Positions 23,201 to 33,441 of a DNA stretch of 64,000 nt are shown in pieces. The position numbers were made by a program, and so were the translations under genes. How positions within the stretch are numbered: the first letter of the stretch is position 1; each line of letters starts with the position of its first letter. The stretch lies in contig CM064868.1 of assembly GCA_032719365.1 (NCBI GenBank), positions 72,529,766 through 72,593,765 on the forward strand, in the 5' to 3' direction. Under the pieces are notes generated by a model that was given only the letters and a program-made list of their open reading frames with translations, was not told where the DNA came from and made no database searches. The stretch comes from Prinsepia uniflora. Lineage: Eukaryota; Streptophyta; Magnoliopsida; Rosales; Rosaceae.

Positions 23201-23592
23201 CACAGTTTTGGGCTGAGTTCCCACACTTGGCTTTTGGTTAACGGTTTTTGGGCTAAGACCCTAATGGCTCGGTTGAGCAAACGTTTTGGTTACTGGTTTT
23301 TGTGGCATGCATACGTTTTTATTGGAGGGCATAAATGTCTTATAAATGTATTTGGGTAAACTTATTGGTTTTTGTCCACTCACAGCTTTTGGTTTTAATG
23401 CCCTTCAGGTTGATCACGGATGCGATTGCAGCAGGGACTGGGACATTGCACACCTCCTCCATCGATCCTTTCGCACTCTGGATGCCCCGTTTGGGTAGTG
23501 GCTCTTGGTCATCCCTTGTCTGACACCCCTGGTTGGACGGGAGCAGGGCACATTCCATGGTAATCCCGGGGGGATTGGGATGGGTCCTGTCA
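20295..23592 (+). repeat. 3' LTR of element 2
   Basis: This is an intact 3298-bp LTR, the best reference copy in the window. It has the 26-bp palindrome (20802-20827), ACGT palindrome (22214-22239), GGGC/GCCC array (22323-22640), ACGTC mini-hairpins (22862-22999) and the terminal GGGTCCTGTCA. An 11-12 bp segment near 21780 is absent from the 5' LTR. Confidence 0.92.
22862..22999 (+). repeat. Five mini-hairpins with covarying arms
   Basis: GACGTCAGGGACGTC (22862-22876), GACATCAGGGATGTC (22878-22892), GACGTCAGGGACGTC (22953-22967), TAGCGTCTGGGACGCTA (22968-22984) and AGCATCTGGGATGCT (22985-22999) share an xCWGGGx loop. Their stems differ, yet each stem stays self-complementary. The last three are directly adjoining. 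The same set is in the 5' LTR (about 13035-13172) and inverted in the solo LTR (about 13838-13977). Confidence 0.75.
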
Positions 23593-25095
23593 ATCGTTCC
23601 TTAGGAAGAGCCTTAGTGAATATGTCTACCAACTGATCCCCAGACTTGCAATACTGAATGGAAACTTCACCATTATGTATTGCATCTCTTATATAATGCC
23701 ATCTCATATGAATATGCTTGGTCTTCTGATGGAACACAGGGTTCCTGGCCATAGAAATTGCAGACATGTTATCACACATGAGAAGAGTAGCTTCTATCTG
23801 CTCTTCTCCTAGATCACCTAGGACAAATCTTAACCAAACAGCCTGTGTAGTTGCCTCAGAGGCACTCACATATTCATCTTCTGCTGTTGAGAGGGCCACA
23901 CTGGACTGTTTTACAGAAGCCCATGAGAATACACCACTGCCTAGTGTGAAAGCATAACCAGAGGTACTCTTCATGTCATCAATAGAGCCTCCTCAATCAC
24001 TATCACAGAAACCTACTAGGATAGCAGCCTTCCCTTTCTTGTATCCAATCCCATATTTCAGGGTTCCTTGAACAATCTTAGAACTCTTTTGGCAGTCCCA
24101 AGATGCTTCTTGGCGGGATTGTGCATAAATCTTGACAGTGAACTTGCTGAAAACATCACATCTGGTCTAGTAGCTGTAAGATAGAGCAGACTTCCTACAA
24201 TCTGCTTATACACTTCTTCATCTGCTGTCCCACTTCCATCTTTCTTTTGTAATCTGTCACTAGTAGCCACTGATATGCTGACAGGTTTGCAGTCCTTGAG
24301 TCCAAACTTCTCAAGAAGAGTTGTAGCATACTTTCTTTGGTGGATATAGATCCCCTCACTAGACTGTAGGATTCCCATCCCTAGGAAATGATGTAGAAGC
24401 CCCAAATCTGTCATTTCATTCTTCTTCATCATATCCTGCTTGAATTCAGTCATCATCCTTGTGCTATCACTTGTGTAAATTATGTCATCCACATAGATAG
24501 ACACAATCAAAGTTCCCACACCTTGTTTTCCTTTCAAGTACAAAGTAGGCTCACTAGTACTTCTTTCAAAATCACAAATTAGTAGATAAGAGTCTATCTC
24601 ACCATACCAAGCCCTTGGTGCTTGTTTCATACCATAGAGGGCTTTATGCAACTTATAGACCTTAGATTCATTCCCTTGAATCACAAACCCTTCAGGTTGG
24701 TCAATGTACACCTCCTCCTCTAGAACACCATTTAGAAAAGAAAACTTCACATCTAGCTGAAACAATTCCCATCTTCTCTGTGCTACTAAAGCAATCAAAA
24801 CTCTTATTGTGTCCAGCCTTGCTACTGGAGAAAAAGTCTCATTGAAGTCCACACCAGGTTTTTGTGCATAACCTTTTGCAACCAACCTGGCTTTGTGTTT
24901 CAGTACAGATCCATCCAGATTCAACTTAGTTTTGAACACCCATTTGACACCTATCACAAGTTTAGCTATAGGCCTCTCCATAAGTTCTCATGTTCCATTC
25001 TTTTCAATTATCTTTATTTCAGCTTCCATTGCTTTTCTCCAAGAAGATTCCTTGACTGTTTCCTTGAAACATTCTGGTTCTATCATGCTCATGTG
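23593..25095 (-). pseudogene. copia 1 pol: reverse transcriptase and RNase H
   Basis: Minus-strand frames give the Ty1/copia RT (WVFKTKLNLDGSVLKHKARL, YVDD within IYVDDIIYTSD, ALYGMKQAPRAWY) at about 24070-24980. The RNase H follows (STAEDEYVSASEA, CDNMSAI, FTKALPKERL) at 23594-23974. Stops include a Trp-to-stop before LMERPIAKL and another before GGSIDDMKST; a single-base shift separates the RT end (RVLRLF) from the following KYGIGYKKGK-like part. The frame runs into element 2 at 23597, and the last codons of pol are on the far side (10478 to about 10420). Replication-incompetent. Confidence 0.9.
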
Positions 25096-26740
25096 CTAGA
25101 TATCACTTAAGCTTCTTAGTTTCACAGGGGTATTACTGGTCTGCTTTGTGGAACTACTTGCAGTAGTGTTAGGTGATGAATCAGGACTGTGACTAGGCTG
25201 ATCATCTTCACTTGGACTTGAACTTGTCATGTCAAGAAGGTGAGGTGATGCTGCTGGTTCTATCCGAGAATCTCCAGCAGTGAAGCTTAGAGGAACGCAA
25301 CTTGAAACTTCTTCAAGCTTCTCCCAATTCCAGTGACTTTTCTCATTGAAAATCACACTCCTGGACACAACAACCTTCATGCTTTCCAAACTGTAAACTC
25401 TGTAATCCTTTTCACAGCTCCCATAGCCAACAAAAATCCCCTTGCTGCTGGATTCATCCAGCTTCTTCCTGGTCTGTTTTGGAACATGCATGTAGCATAA
25501 AGATCCAAAAATTCTTAGATGAGTCACCCCTGGTCTTCTTCCTGAAAACACTTCAAATGGGGTCTTGTTTAGTACAGCCTTTGTAGGACATCGATTCAGA
25601 AGATATACTACAGTGTTGACTGCTTCTCCCCAAAACTCATAGGGTAAATACTTGCAATGAAGCATTGACTTAGCCATTTCAACTAGTTCTGTTCTTTTTT
25701 TCAGCTACCCCATTCTGTTGAGGAGAATAGGCTACAATCAGTTGCCTTTCAATTCCTGCTTCATCAAGGACCTTCTGAAATTCATTAGACAAGTACTCTC
25801 CACCCCTGTCACTTCTTAGTCTCTTGATCTTGAATCCACTTTGTAATTCTATCATAGCCTTGAATTTCTTAAACACATTCAGAACTCCTGACTTGTGTCT
25901 TAAGAAATACACCCAGCACATTCTTGAATGATCATCAATGAATGTTAGGAAATACATATTGCCTCCTATTGTTTCTGTCTGCATGGGACCACACACATCT
26001 GTGTGTATAAGTTCCAATGGTGAGGATGCCCTCCAAGCCCCTTGAGTATCAAAGGAACCGACATGGTGTTTTCCAGCTATGCATCCTTCACACACACCCT
26101 TTTCTCCATGTAGACTGGGTAATCCAATCACCATATCTTTCTGTTTGAGTTGTCTCAGACTTGCAAGGTTTAAGTGACCAAACCTCAGGTACCACACTTC
26201 TGAAACTTCTTCAGTACTAGCCTTTAGACCCTCAACTGTTTCACATTCCTTGGTTCTGAAATTCACATAGTTCAAGAAAATCTTAAAACACCTGCTTCCT
26301 GTCATAGGAACTCTAGCCACTCTTTGTCTCAAAGTCCCATCTTCAAAGATTTCAGCAAATCTGTTTCCAAATATCAAACTGTACCCATGTTCTACCATAT
26401 GCCCTACACTCAATAGATTTTCATCTAATCCAGGCACAAGCATGACTTCCTTGATGTATTTATCCCCTGGATCAGCGTGAACAAGCAAGGAACATTTTCC
26501 TGGCACCTGAACAAGATCTCCAGTACCCATTTTTACCTTTACATTTAGGTTTCTATCAATGTTGGTCAACAAGGACTCATGCCCAGTCATATGGTTGCTA
26601 CACCCACTATCCAGGTACCAAACAGCTTCATCATGTTCTATTAATGCTGAGTGACAAGCATAAAACATACTCCCCTCAGCCTCTTCAGCTTTCTGAGCAA
26701 AAACTACAGCAGATTGTTTCCCTGGGCAATTCTTTGCCAC
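25096..26740 (-). pseudogene. copia 1 pol: protease and integrase
   Basis: The protease site is WYLDSGCSNHMTG. The integrase zinc region reads VWYLRFGHLN ... CEGCIAGK, so the first His of the HHCC motif is Tyr. The DDE core residues lie in IHTDVCGPM, LRSDRGGEY and QQNGVAEKKN. A one-base shift at about 25680 splits the frame just after the catalytic Glu region. The C-terminal part follows (YEFWGEAVNTVVYLLNRCPT, GIFVGY) with a Ser/Pro-rich linker ending at a stop at about 25096. Confidence 0.9.
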
Positions 26741-27659
26741 CCTTCAACCAGCACTCACCCCAGTGATGCTTGTTGTAATCCTTGCAGAAAATTCTCATAA
26801 CTTCTCCTCTCTGAGTTTCTGCAGGTCTTTCCTGCTTCACATTCACATTTTCTTTAGCTTTATCAGAATTCCAAGATCTAGGCCCTGGTCTACCCTGAAA
26901 CTTCTTAGTTTTCCAGGAACTAGTCCTGGATTGTCCCTGAGACTTTCCAGAAACGTTCATGCTTGTGAAAGCTTTCTCAATCTCACTCTCATTGTGCATT
27001 TCCAGCATTTGATCAAAGGCTCTGATGGAAGCAGAAATGCTCTCAACACTAACCAAGTCTAAATCCCTGGTTTCCTCTAGAATTGAAACTATAGAATCAT
27101 ATGTTTTAGTTAGGCTGATCAGTATCTTTTGTGTAAGTCTTTTCTCACTGATTTCTTCTCCATAAGTCTTCATTTGATTTACAATAACCAACAGTCTAGA
27201 AAGATAAGCATAAAAACTTTCATCCTGTCTCATACGAGTATATTCAAAATCCCTTCTAAGAGCTTGAAGTTTTACAGCCCTTACCTTAGGATCCTCTCTG
27301 AACTCCTTCTTAAGAACATCTCATGCTTGCTTAGCAATCTCAATGTTTGAGATCCTTGGAAAGAGCTCCTCTGATACTGAGTTTTGAATCAGATTCAGAG
27401 GCTTAGCATTCTTGATCAAATCTGCATGACTTACATCTTGTTCAATTTCCTCATCTTCACTATCATACTCAGGCTCAGGCAGCCCTTGAGTAACAATAGT
27501 CCACAGATCACAAGCCTTCAATACTGTCCTCATTTTGATGCTCCAAAAATCATAGTTCTCTCCTTTGAATACAGGTAACTTGGGATCTCCTGCTCCTGCC
27601 ATCAGTTTCTTGGTATCGAAGAAAACTGGACTGTCACAAAGATTTCTGCTCGTGCTCAA
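26741..27659 (-). pseudogene. copia 1 gag
   Basis: The gag starts at the ATG at 27659 (MSTSRNLCDSPVFFDTKKLM) and carries the usual copia gag segment FKGENYDFWSIKMRTVLKA. A TGA near 27325 (Trp codon context KQA-stop-DVLKKE) interrupts it; the same frame continues with the UBN2-type segment (DESFYAYLSRLLVIVNQMK). The zinc knuckle reads CKDYNKHHWGEC, with Tyr in place of the second Cys. A one-base shift separates it from the protease frame at about 26740. The domain order and position next to the primer site identify it securely. Confidence 0.88.
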
Positions 27660-27717
27660 CCGATTTCAAATCACAGAAGCATCAACACAATTAGACGCCT
27701 CAAATAAGAATATCCAC

Positions 27718-27731
27718 CTGCTCTGATACCA
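27718..27731 (-). other. Primer binding site of copia 1
   Basis: The minus strand reads TGGTATCAGAGCAG immediately after the 5' LTR, complementary to the 3' end of initiator tRNA-Met. Confidence 0.9.
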
Positions 27732-27862
27732 TATTGGATCTCAGACAAATAGAGGAAACATTAGACAGCTCCAGGTGCACTGTTCCATTGATTTCTCAAG
27801 TACGTTTTTAAACTCGAGCTCCTTAGTTGAATTGAATAGGATTAGCCTGTGGGTTAGGATAG

Positions 27863-27936
<74 letters not shown>

Positions 27937-28351
27937 TGGATTGAATTGATCAAGCAATTCTGCTTAGATTTACAGAATTGAATTATGCACTCTAGGTGTT
28001 TGATAAAATTCAAGATGAATGTGAATGGATTGTTCTTGGTATCACAGTGCCCAGAATCTCTCTCTGGTCTCACTATACCACTTTCCTCATTCTCATTAAT
28101 TCATTAAAATGGACGATTTACAATGCATATATTTCACTCACTCACTTGCCCACACACACTGCATGACAGTTACAAGTGACAATGACATATCCTTAACTTA
28201 TGCACCACACTAACACGTCACACACTCTAGCAAAATCCACTTCACTCAATTTCTCATTTGCACTTTTTTCTTTACTTTTGATACTTGTCCTCTTCGAGTT
28301 GGCAGCAGGAACACTGCCAAGTCACACCAGTGTACAGCTTACATTCTAACA
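27732..28351 (-). repeat. 5' LTR of copia 1
   Basis: The 620-bp LTR begins TGTTAGAATGTAAGC on the minus strand at 28351 and ends CCAATA next to the primer site. A long pure CT tract (27868-27931) lies within. TATCA at 28352-28356 is the right-hand target-site duplication. Confidence 0.9.
27868..27931. repeat. CT microsatellite
   Basis: More than 30 uninterrupted CT dinucleotides lie inside the copia LTR. On the plus strand they produce a run of Ser-Leu codons, which is not a gene. Confidence 0.93.
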
Positions 28352-28356
28352 TATCA

Positions 28357-29291
28357 ATCGTAGGACTAGTCGTTTCTTGAGTGGGTCAAGGGGTGGTGCA
28401 GAGCTGAAGGGTGGCACGGACTAGTTTCGTCCCATAATCAATACACTTAAAGATTCTTATACGTCTAGAGACTTACCAATTGCATGGTTATGAAAGGCTT
28501 ACTTGAATGCTGATCAGAGGTAAAATCTTGATATACTTCACTCTATACCACTTTACCATATGTGGATGCTAAACATAGGCAATACAAAGAAACATTATCG
28601 ACGGAGGGGCTATCCATCAAGAAACGACCATAAGTGATGCTATTTCCAGCATTCATGCGATCAAGGAATAAGGGAAAAGAATTATATGGAATTGCAAGAA
28701 ATGATGAATATACTATTTCCAATTTACCACCCCCACTTGCACATGAACCGTAATGGCACACGCACACGTATACTCACACGCAGACCCTCATGCACACGCA
28801 CAAAAAATTACACACGCATACGAACACGCACGCGTGCGCACACACAATATCATATAAACTTGTAGTTACACGCATACGAATATGCACGCGCGTACAATAT
28901 CATATGAATTTGTACTTTCAAAAGACACGGAATTTTGAACCACTGCATGCTAACATTGCTTTCGAAAAATTATTCTTCTTTGTTTTTCAAGCATATATAT
29001 GCAACTTATTATACTTGATGCCCTACATTAAAATAAAAACATTATGCATGCCATTATTAGCTGTAAAGGTTTCAGCATCAATGTGAAACCCGAAACTTGA
29101 AAGGAAATTTGTTATTCTAGCAAGACCCTTTCGATATGTCACAATACAGATCGTACGTCTCCTAAACGATATTGTAGAGCGAAATGAAAACCAAACGATT
29201 CGTTTTGGCCACGCCAGGCAGTGTCGTACCTATCGCCCGGTTGAGCAACTTCTGCCACTAGTGTGTATTCGATCAAGCAGCATCGCCGTCT
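28357..29291. other. Intergenic, low-complexity, no gene recognised
   Basis: This is the right-hand flank of the copia 1 insertion. A degenerate CACACG/ACGCAT-rich simple repeat fills about 28752-28892. Frames here are short and lack motifs. I see no RNA gene. Confidence 0.6.
28752..28892. repeat. Degenerate CACACG-rich simple repeat
   Basis: Alternating purine-pyrimidine sequence (CACACGCATACG, GCACGCGTGCGCACACAC) runs for about 140 bp, the kind of tract able to adopt Z-DNA. Confidence 0.75.
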
Positions 29292-29690
29292 TCATGTCTC
29301 GAAGCACCACCACAGGCTCGTTGGATCTGTGGCTTCTTCGACAGTTGTTATAGTCCTGGTCTGACTCGTACGTGAACCGGCGCTAGAGTTTTCCAGTAAG
29401 CTAGGAAGTAGTCGAACCGCTTGTCGAGGTAGTGCACGAAGTTGCAGACAACGGCGGTGCATTCCCAAGGGCAGGAGATTGAGTCGTCGTGGAATTTGGA
29501 GAGGTTGAGGATCTTGGCGCCGTGCTTCATGGCGTGGAGGACTCTGATCGGAAAATAGAGGTCGTCGTCTTGGAAGATGCAGAGGATGAGCATGAGGGAC
29601 TTGAGCGCGACGAACCAGGTGCAGGTTTTGCCAGAACCAGATTATGCCACCTAAACGCTGACTTGTCCAAGTGACCATAGAATCAGCATA
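29292..29690 (-). pseudogene. Clathrin-assembly (ANTH domain) protein fragment
   Basis: The minus-strand translation contains FVALKSLMLILCIFQDDDLYF, then VLHAMKHGAKILNLSKFHDD and ECTAVVCNFVHYLDKRFDYFL. It corresponds to the middle of the ANTH domain of plant AP180/CALM-type clathrin assembly proteins, which usually read close to ILRIFQDGDPYF and YALYLDERLD. A frameshift near 29635 separates RRLGGIIWFWQ from FVALKS, and only about 110 codons remain. The N-terminal lipid-binding part and the C-terminal clathrin-binding tail are missing. It may be a captured gene fragment or a decayed duplicate. Confidence 0.65.
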
Positions 29691-30007
29691 TAATGGTTGA
29701 TATTAATCGTGATTCCATTGGATAGATAGTCAATGGAATCATCACCGGTTTTTTTACAAGGGTACAAAAAAGCAACATCTTCATTCCCCAATCGGCACTC
29801 AACCTCCGGTTTTTTTTTTTTTAATAATTAATAAAAAATTACCACGCAACGCAACCCAAAATATAATGTCTTTGGTTGGTTTCATACTAAAAGATGAGCA
29901 TTTACAAGGTAATTAAATTTGTAAAAACCCTAGCAGCTAGCAAGCACATAATAACATTACTTGTCTGAGTCCTATACTACAACATTCACCAGTGGACAAA
30001 TACTCGA

Positions 30008-33000
30008 TCAAGGACAATCTGCACCGAGTTCTGTACAATTCTGTATACACAGATCTAAGTTAAGTTGACCTGACGAAGTGAGAAAACAAAATGGAACCAA
30101 AAGAAAATCCATCAAGGGAAATCCTTCCAGCCGGCCTGGAAAGTTTTCTGTCACTGATTTTAATCTGAGAGATCTGTTTCCCCGTCCACAGACAAGGTCA
30201 TACACAAACCTTTGCGCTGAATAGCTTGGTCTGATTGAAGTTATCGTGACTCTGGTTCCAATGCTTTCTGTACCTTTATTGAGAAGAAAGAGAGCACCAT
30301 CCTCAGCCGCTTGCAGAACAAGAAATTGTTCGTTTGCCCCCAGAGACACAGCTAAAGGGATGTTGTACCTGAAACGTCTTCCAGAATCCCAATGCTTGCT
30401 GCTGAAATGCAGTGACAACTGCTCGAATGAGCTAACAAAGTTGCAATCTGGAAGTGGGCATGGACATGGTGCATAGATGCATGTTTCTTCATGCTGATTA
30501 TTATTCTTCATGAACTCCACCATTTCATCACACCCATAATCCCTGTTCCGGCATGGTGTTCCGACGGATTCAACTATTAATTCAATCTCACCACACACCA
30601 AGTCCTTGTTCCTTACAAACCCTAGCAGATTTTCCTGTAGGAAAATATTCAACAAAATCATGTTTGCCAATGTCAACAAAATCATCACAAAAATAATACT
30701 TAACGCTTCAGTACTGATGCTAGAAACTGTGCCTTGCCCTGAACCCAGAAATTCATAAGTAGACCCACCTCATTATTTTTTTAACATATACTTCCCAGAT
30801 TACGTCTTTTTTTAACATTCAGTTCACAAAACTATTTAAAGTAGAAGGAAAACATTAAATTCACTATTAAAAAAAAAAACTGAAATAAGTGTGCAACATC
30901 TTTCTTTCTCACACCAGTAGGAGACCCAAAGGGTGTCTGCCTCTGGTCCAATCGCTGGCCAGCGATCGAGGTTGGGTGCTTTGTGTGGAAGAGATGGTGG
31001 GTTTGCTGGAATTCTCTTTAAAAAGTATTGTCAGGGAAAAATTAGGGATTCCATTGACATAAATTTTTTTTTTTTTGGTTGCATATGAAATGTTTGGATT
31101 CCATATTCCAATAGAAGCAGCCTACATATCCAATAGCAGACAGTAGCATATATAGCAAAAAACAAGGATTCAGTACCTCCCCAGAAGTAATTTCACCAAC
31201 CTTGACCTACAAAATAGACAAGCACATGTAATCAACTTTTTATTTAATTAGGAAATATCACACAGTAACAAGAGTAAAAGGGATACGCCACTTTCTGTCT
31301 GTGTGACAGAATAATACAAACTTCAATTTTCACAGCCATTTCTGGGTGACCAGAAAGAGAAAAAACAAACCAAGATGAATTAACAATTATATTAATTTTG
31401 CTTGTAGTCGGGGATTAAAATTGTATCTATGTTGGCATCTTCAATAATAATGTCTGTTAAACTGTTAGACATTAATTCATTCAGTATGTCACCTAAATTG
31501 GAGTCACAGAATTTCTTGCACTGAATAGTTTTGTTATAACTATCAAATGGTGCAATAGGCAAACAGAAAATCTTAAACCTCATTAAGTGGTACTCCCAAA
31601 ATTAGTATATGAGTTCTTCCAGGTTCATAATGTTAAGGAATTATGTTGGTAACTATGAAAATGGTACAAAGAGTTGGTTAGGCAGAAATTACCAGATGCC
31701 AGAAGTAAGAAGCCCTATTATAAGCAGCCACATACATAATTATACCTGAGCAATCTCGTAATAATGGTAGTTATTGTTTCTATTTCTGTGAGCTTCCATT
31801 TAATGCATAAAATAAATAATTGTGCATAATCCATCAGTCATTACCTCGTTCTCCTTATCCACAAAGAGAGCATCATGCTCAACCCCATCACTTTTATTGT
31901 ATGATGGTAGCTTATCCAGGCCTATGAACTTGCAAGAATCCAAATCAAGACACCTCTCCTTGCAAACCACCTGGAAGGAAGCAACAAGCATGACAAACCC
32001 ATATAGGCTTAGTATCAAGCTTTCCAAATGGAAAAGTACCTCCCCACAGCCATAACCACCAAGCTCTCTTTCCCGCTTCTCTCTTTCAGTAATCTCATCC
32101 TCACCCCATGCAGATAAGAATGGAACAACAGACGGAACCAAGGCACCATGTCCCTCAACAGAGATACTTTCATAATAAAAGAGCTGAGAAGATAAAAGAT
32201 TTCAGAAAGTAAGTTCGGAATGTACACTAACTAAGCTGAATGCATTTTAAGAGTAGTTTACCTGAAGAAACAAAAGACAGCCACCAACAGCAAGTTGCTT
32301 CCCTTGATTAAAACGAGATACCTCACAAACTAGCCGGTCCAGTAAGAATTTCCCCCAATTATATTGATGGATAAGGTCCATATTCGTCAAAAAGTGAAGG
32401 AATGAAGGGCTTACATCCAGCCTTGCTGTTGGGGACAAAAGTGTACCCAATGCATAGAGAATAAATGATCTCCGAAATTCCTCTCCTGCTTCAGGAGCTG
32501 CCAACCTTTCCTCCAGGAGCTTCACTGAGATACCGTGATTTGAAGCATCATAACTCAGCCGTAAGTCTGCAATCAAGTCATCAGGCCCTGAGTTTATGAT
32601 GTCTTTCCCACTTGATGCTAATCCCATCACAAGCTCCACGTCTTTTGGTGTTAAAGGAATGAGCTCACCGCAAATCTCCAAGCTACATCGAGTAGTGTTA
32701 AACCTTTCCAGGAGCCAAAGACACAAGCTTCGGCGGAGAGTTCGGCATCTAAGGTCAAGAAGGCTCCCAAATCCCATTCTCTTTACTGCAGCCTTTTGTT
32801 CGGGTGTGAGACGTTGTATTACATTGTATAAACGGCCAGGAGAGCATCTTGTGACTAGTTTAGCCTGCATTTTCCAAACTGTAGGATTCATCTCATCGCA
32901 TGAATAAATAAACAACCACCATGCAAAAAAATAAAAGCTACCTGTTTTCTTGGCTTAGGGGTACGGGTGGGGGCTGTACTCAAGTAGCTATCCCACACTT

Positions 33001-33441
33001 CACGAGCACGCCTCGTGTATTTATCTTTTTCCTCAAGGCTCATAGATTTCCATGCATCTGAAGCTGCCTTCGTGGCCTGAAATGAAAGGCGGCCATGCCT
33101 AATATTTTAATTGTATTATTCAAGTAACTTAGGCACTGCCAAACATTTTAACAGCAAACAGAAAGAAGCTCACAGCTTTAAGGCCCGAGGATTCAGGATG
33201 GGAAGCACTGTATTCCTTGATAAAGTCTCGACTATAAAAATTAGTAAGACACTTGCAAATCAATAAAGGCGGAGAAAGAGGCATATTCTACTACAGAAGA
33301 AATACAGGTTACAGAAACTGATTACTACCTAAAGTACACCCATGAGCAAGCAGGGCGCGGAGTGGTGACTTGCTTCTTCTTCTTTCTTTTCCTCTTCCCT
33401 TCTAAAACAACATTCTTTTCAGAATTTCTTTTTGCCAACAT
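30008..33441 (-). CDS. Predicted fusion: HMG-box + plant-specific domain + SIAH/SINA-type zinc fingers
   Basis: Eight coding exons with GT-AG borders: 33441-33329, 33231-33174, 33076-32942, 32864-32262, 32183-32040, 31970-31845, 31206-31177, 30634-30008. Joined, they give 1836 bp, one frame of 611 residues. Residues about 33-85 form an HMG box (SRDFIKEYSASHP; ASDAWKSMSLEEKDKY), after a Lys/Arg-rich start. Residues 103-393 are a plant-specific helical domain (LTPEQKAAVKRMGFGSLL; ELIPLTPKDVELVMGL), resembling DUF1985/plant-mobile-type proteins. Residues 404-611 match the C-terminal half of SINA-like E3 ligases: two SIAH zinc fingers (CRNRDYGC...H...C; CPLPDC...H...H) and the substrate-binding fold. 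The RING finger that recruits E2 is absent. Exons 6-8 join at phase 0 through a 30-bp micro-exon, so the fusion is formally consistent; two adjacent genes remain possible. A leader intron acceptor lies just before the ATG. Confidence 0.75.

Larger units (their letters stand above)
10479..23592 (+). mobile_element. LARD-like non-autonomous LTR retrotransposon, element 2
   Basis: The element is flanked by a perfect ATCGT duplication (10474-10478 and 23593-23597). Its parts are a 5' LTR (10479-17114, interrupted), primer site 17118-17130, a 3.18 kb internal domain (17115-20294), a purine tract and a 3' LTR (20295-23592). After removing the nested solo LTR, the 5' LTR is 3288 bp against 3298 bp for the 3' LTR. 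The two differ at roughly 1-2% of sites by eye, so the insertion is young. It contains no recognisable gag or pol. It lies in the 3' end of copia 1 pol. Confidence 0.92.
9802..28351 (-). mobile_element. Ty1/copia retrotransposon, copia 1, carrying a nested element
   Basis: The element is flanked by TATCA at 9797-9801 and 28352-28356. On the minus strand its 5' LTR is 27732-28351, its primer site 27718-27731, gag-pol runs 27659 to 23593 and then (after the insertion) 10478 to 10419, and its 3' LTR is 10418 to 9802. Element 2 (10479-23592) was inserted into the last codons of pol, duplicating ATCGT. Without that insertion the copia element is about 5.4 kb. Gag-pol has lost function through nonsense codons and single-base frameshifts. 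Confidence 0.9.

Noticed and set aside
27775..27981. Plus-strand frame rich in Ser-Leu
   Set aside because: It is a translated CT microsatellite in the copia LTR.
30635..31176. A RING exon for the SINA part hidden in the last intron
   Set aside because: The minus strand was read for Cys/His spacing of a RING finger and none was found; stops are frequent.
31392..31583. 63-codon minus-strand frame within an intron of the HMG/SINA gene
   Set aside because: No domain is recognised, and including it would break the phase-0 joins of the neighbouring exons.
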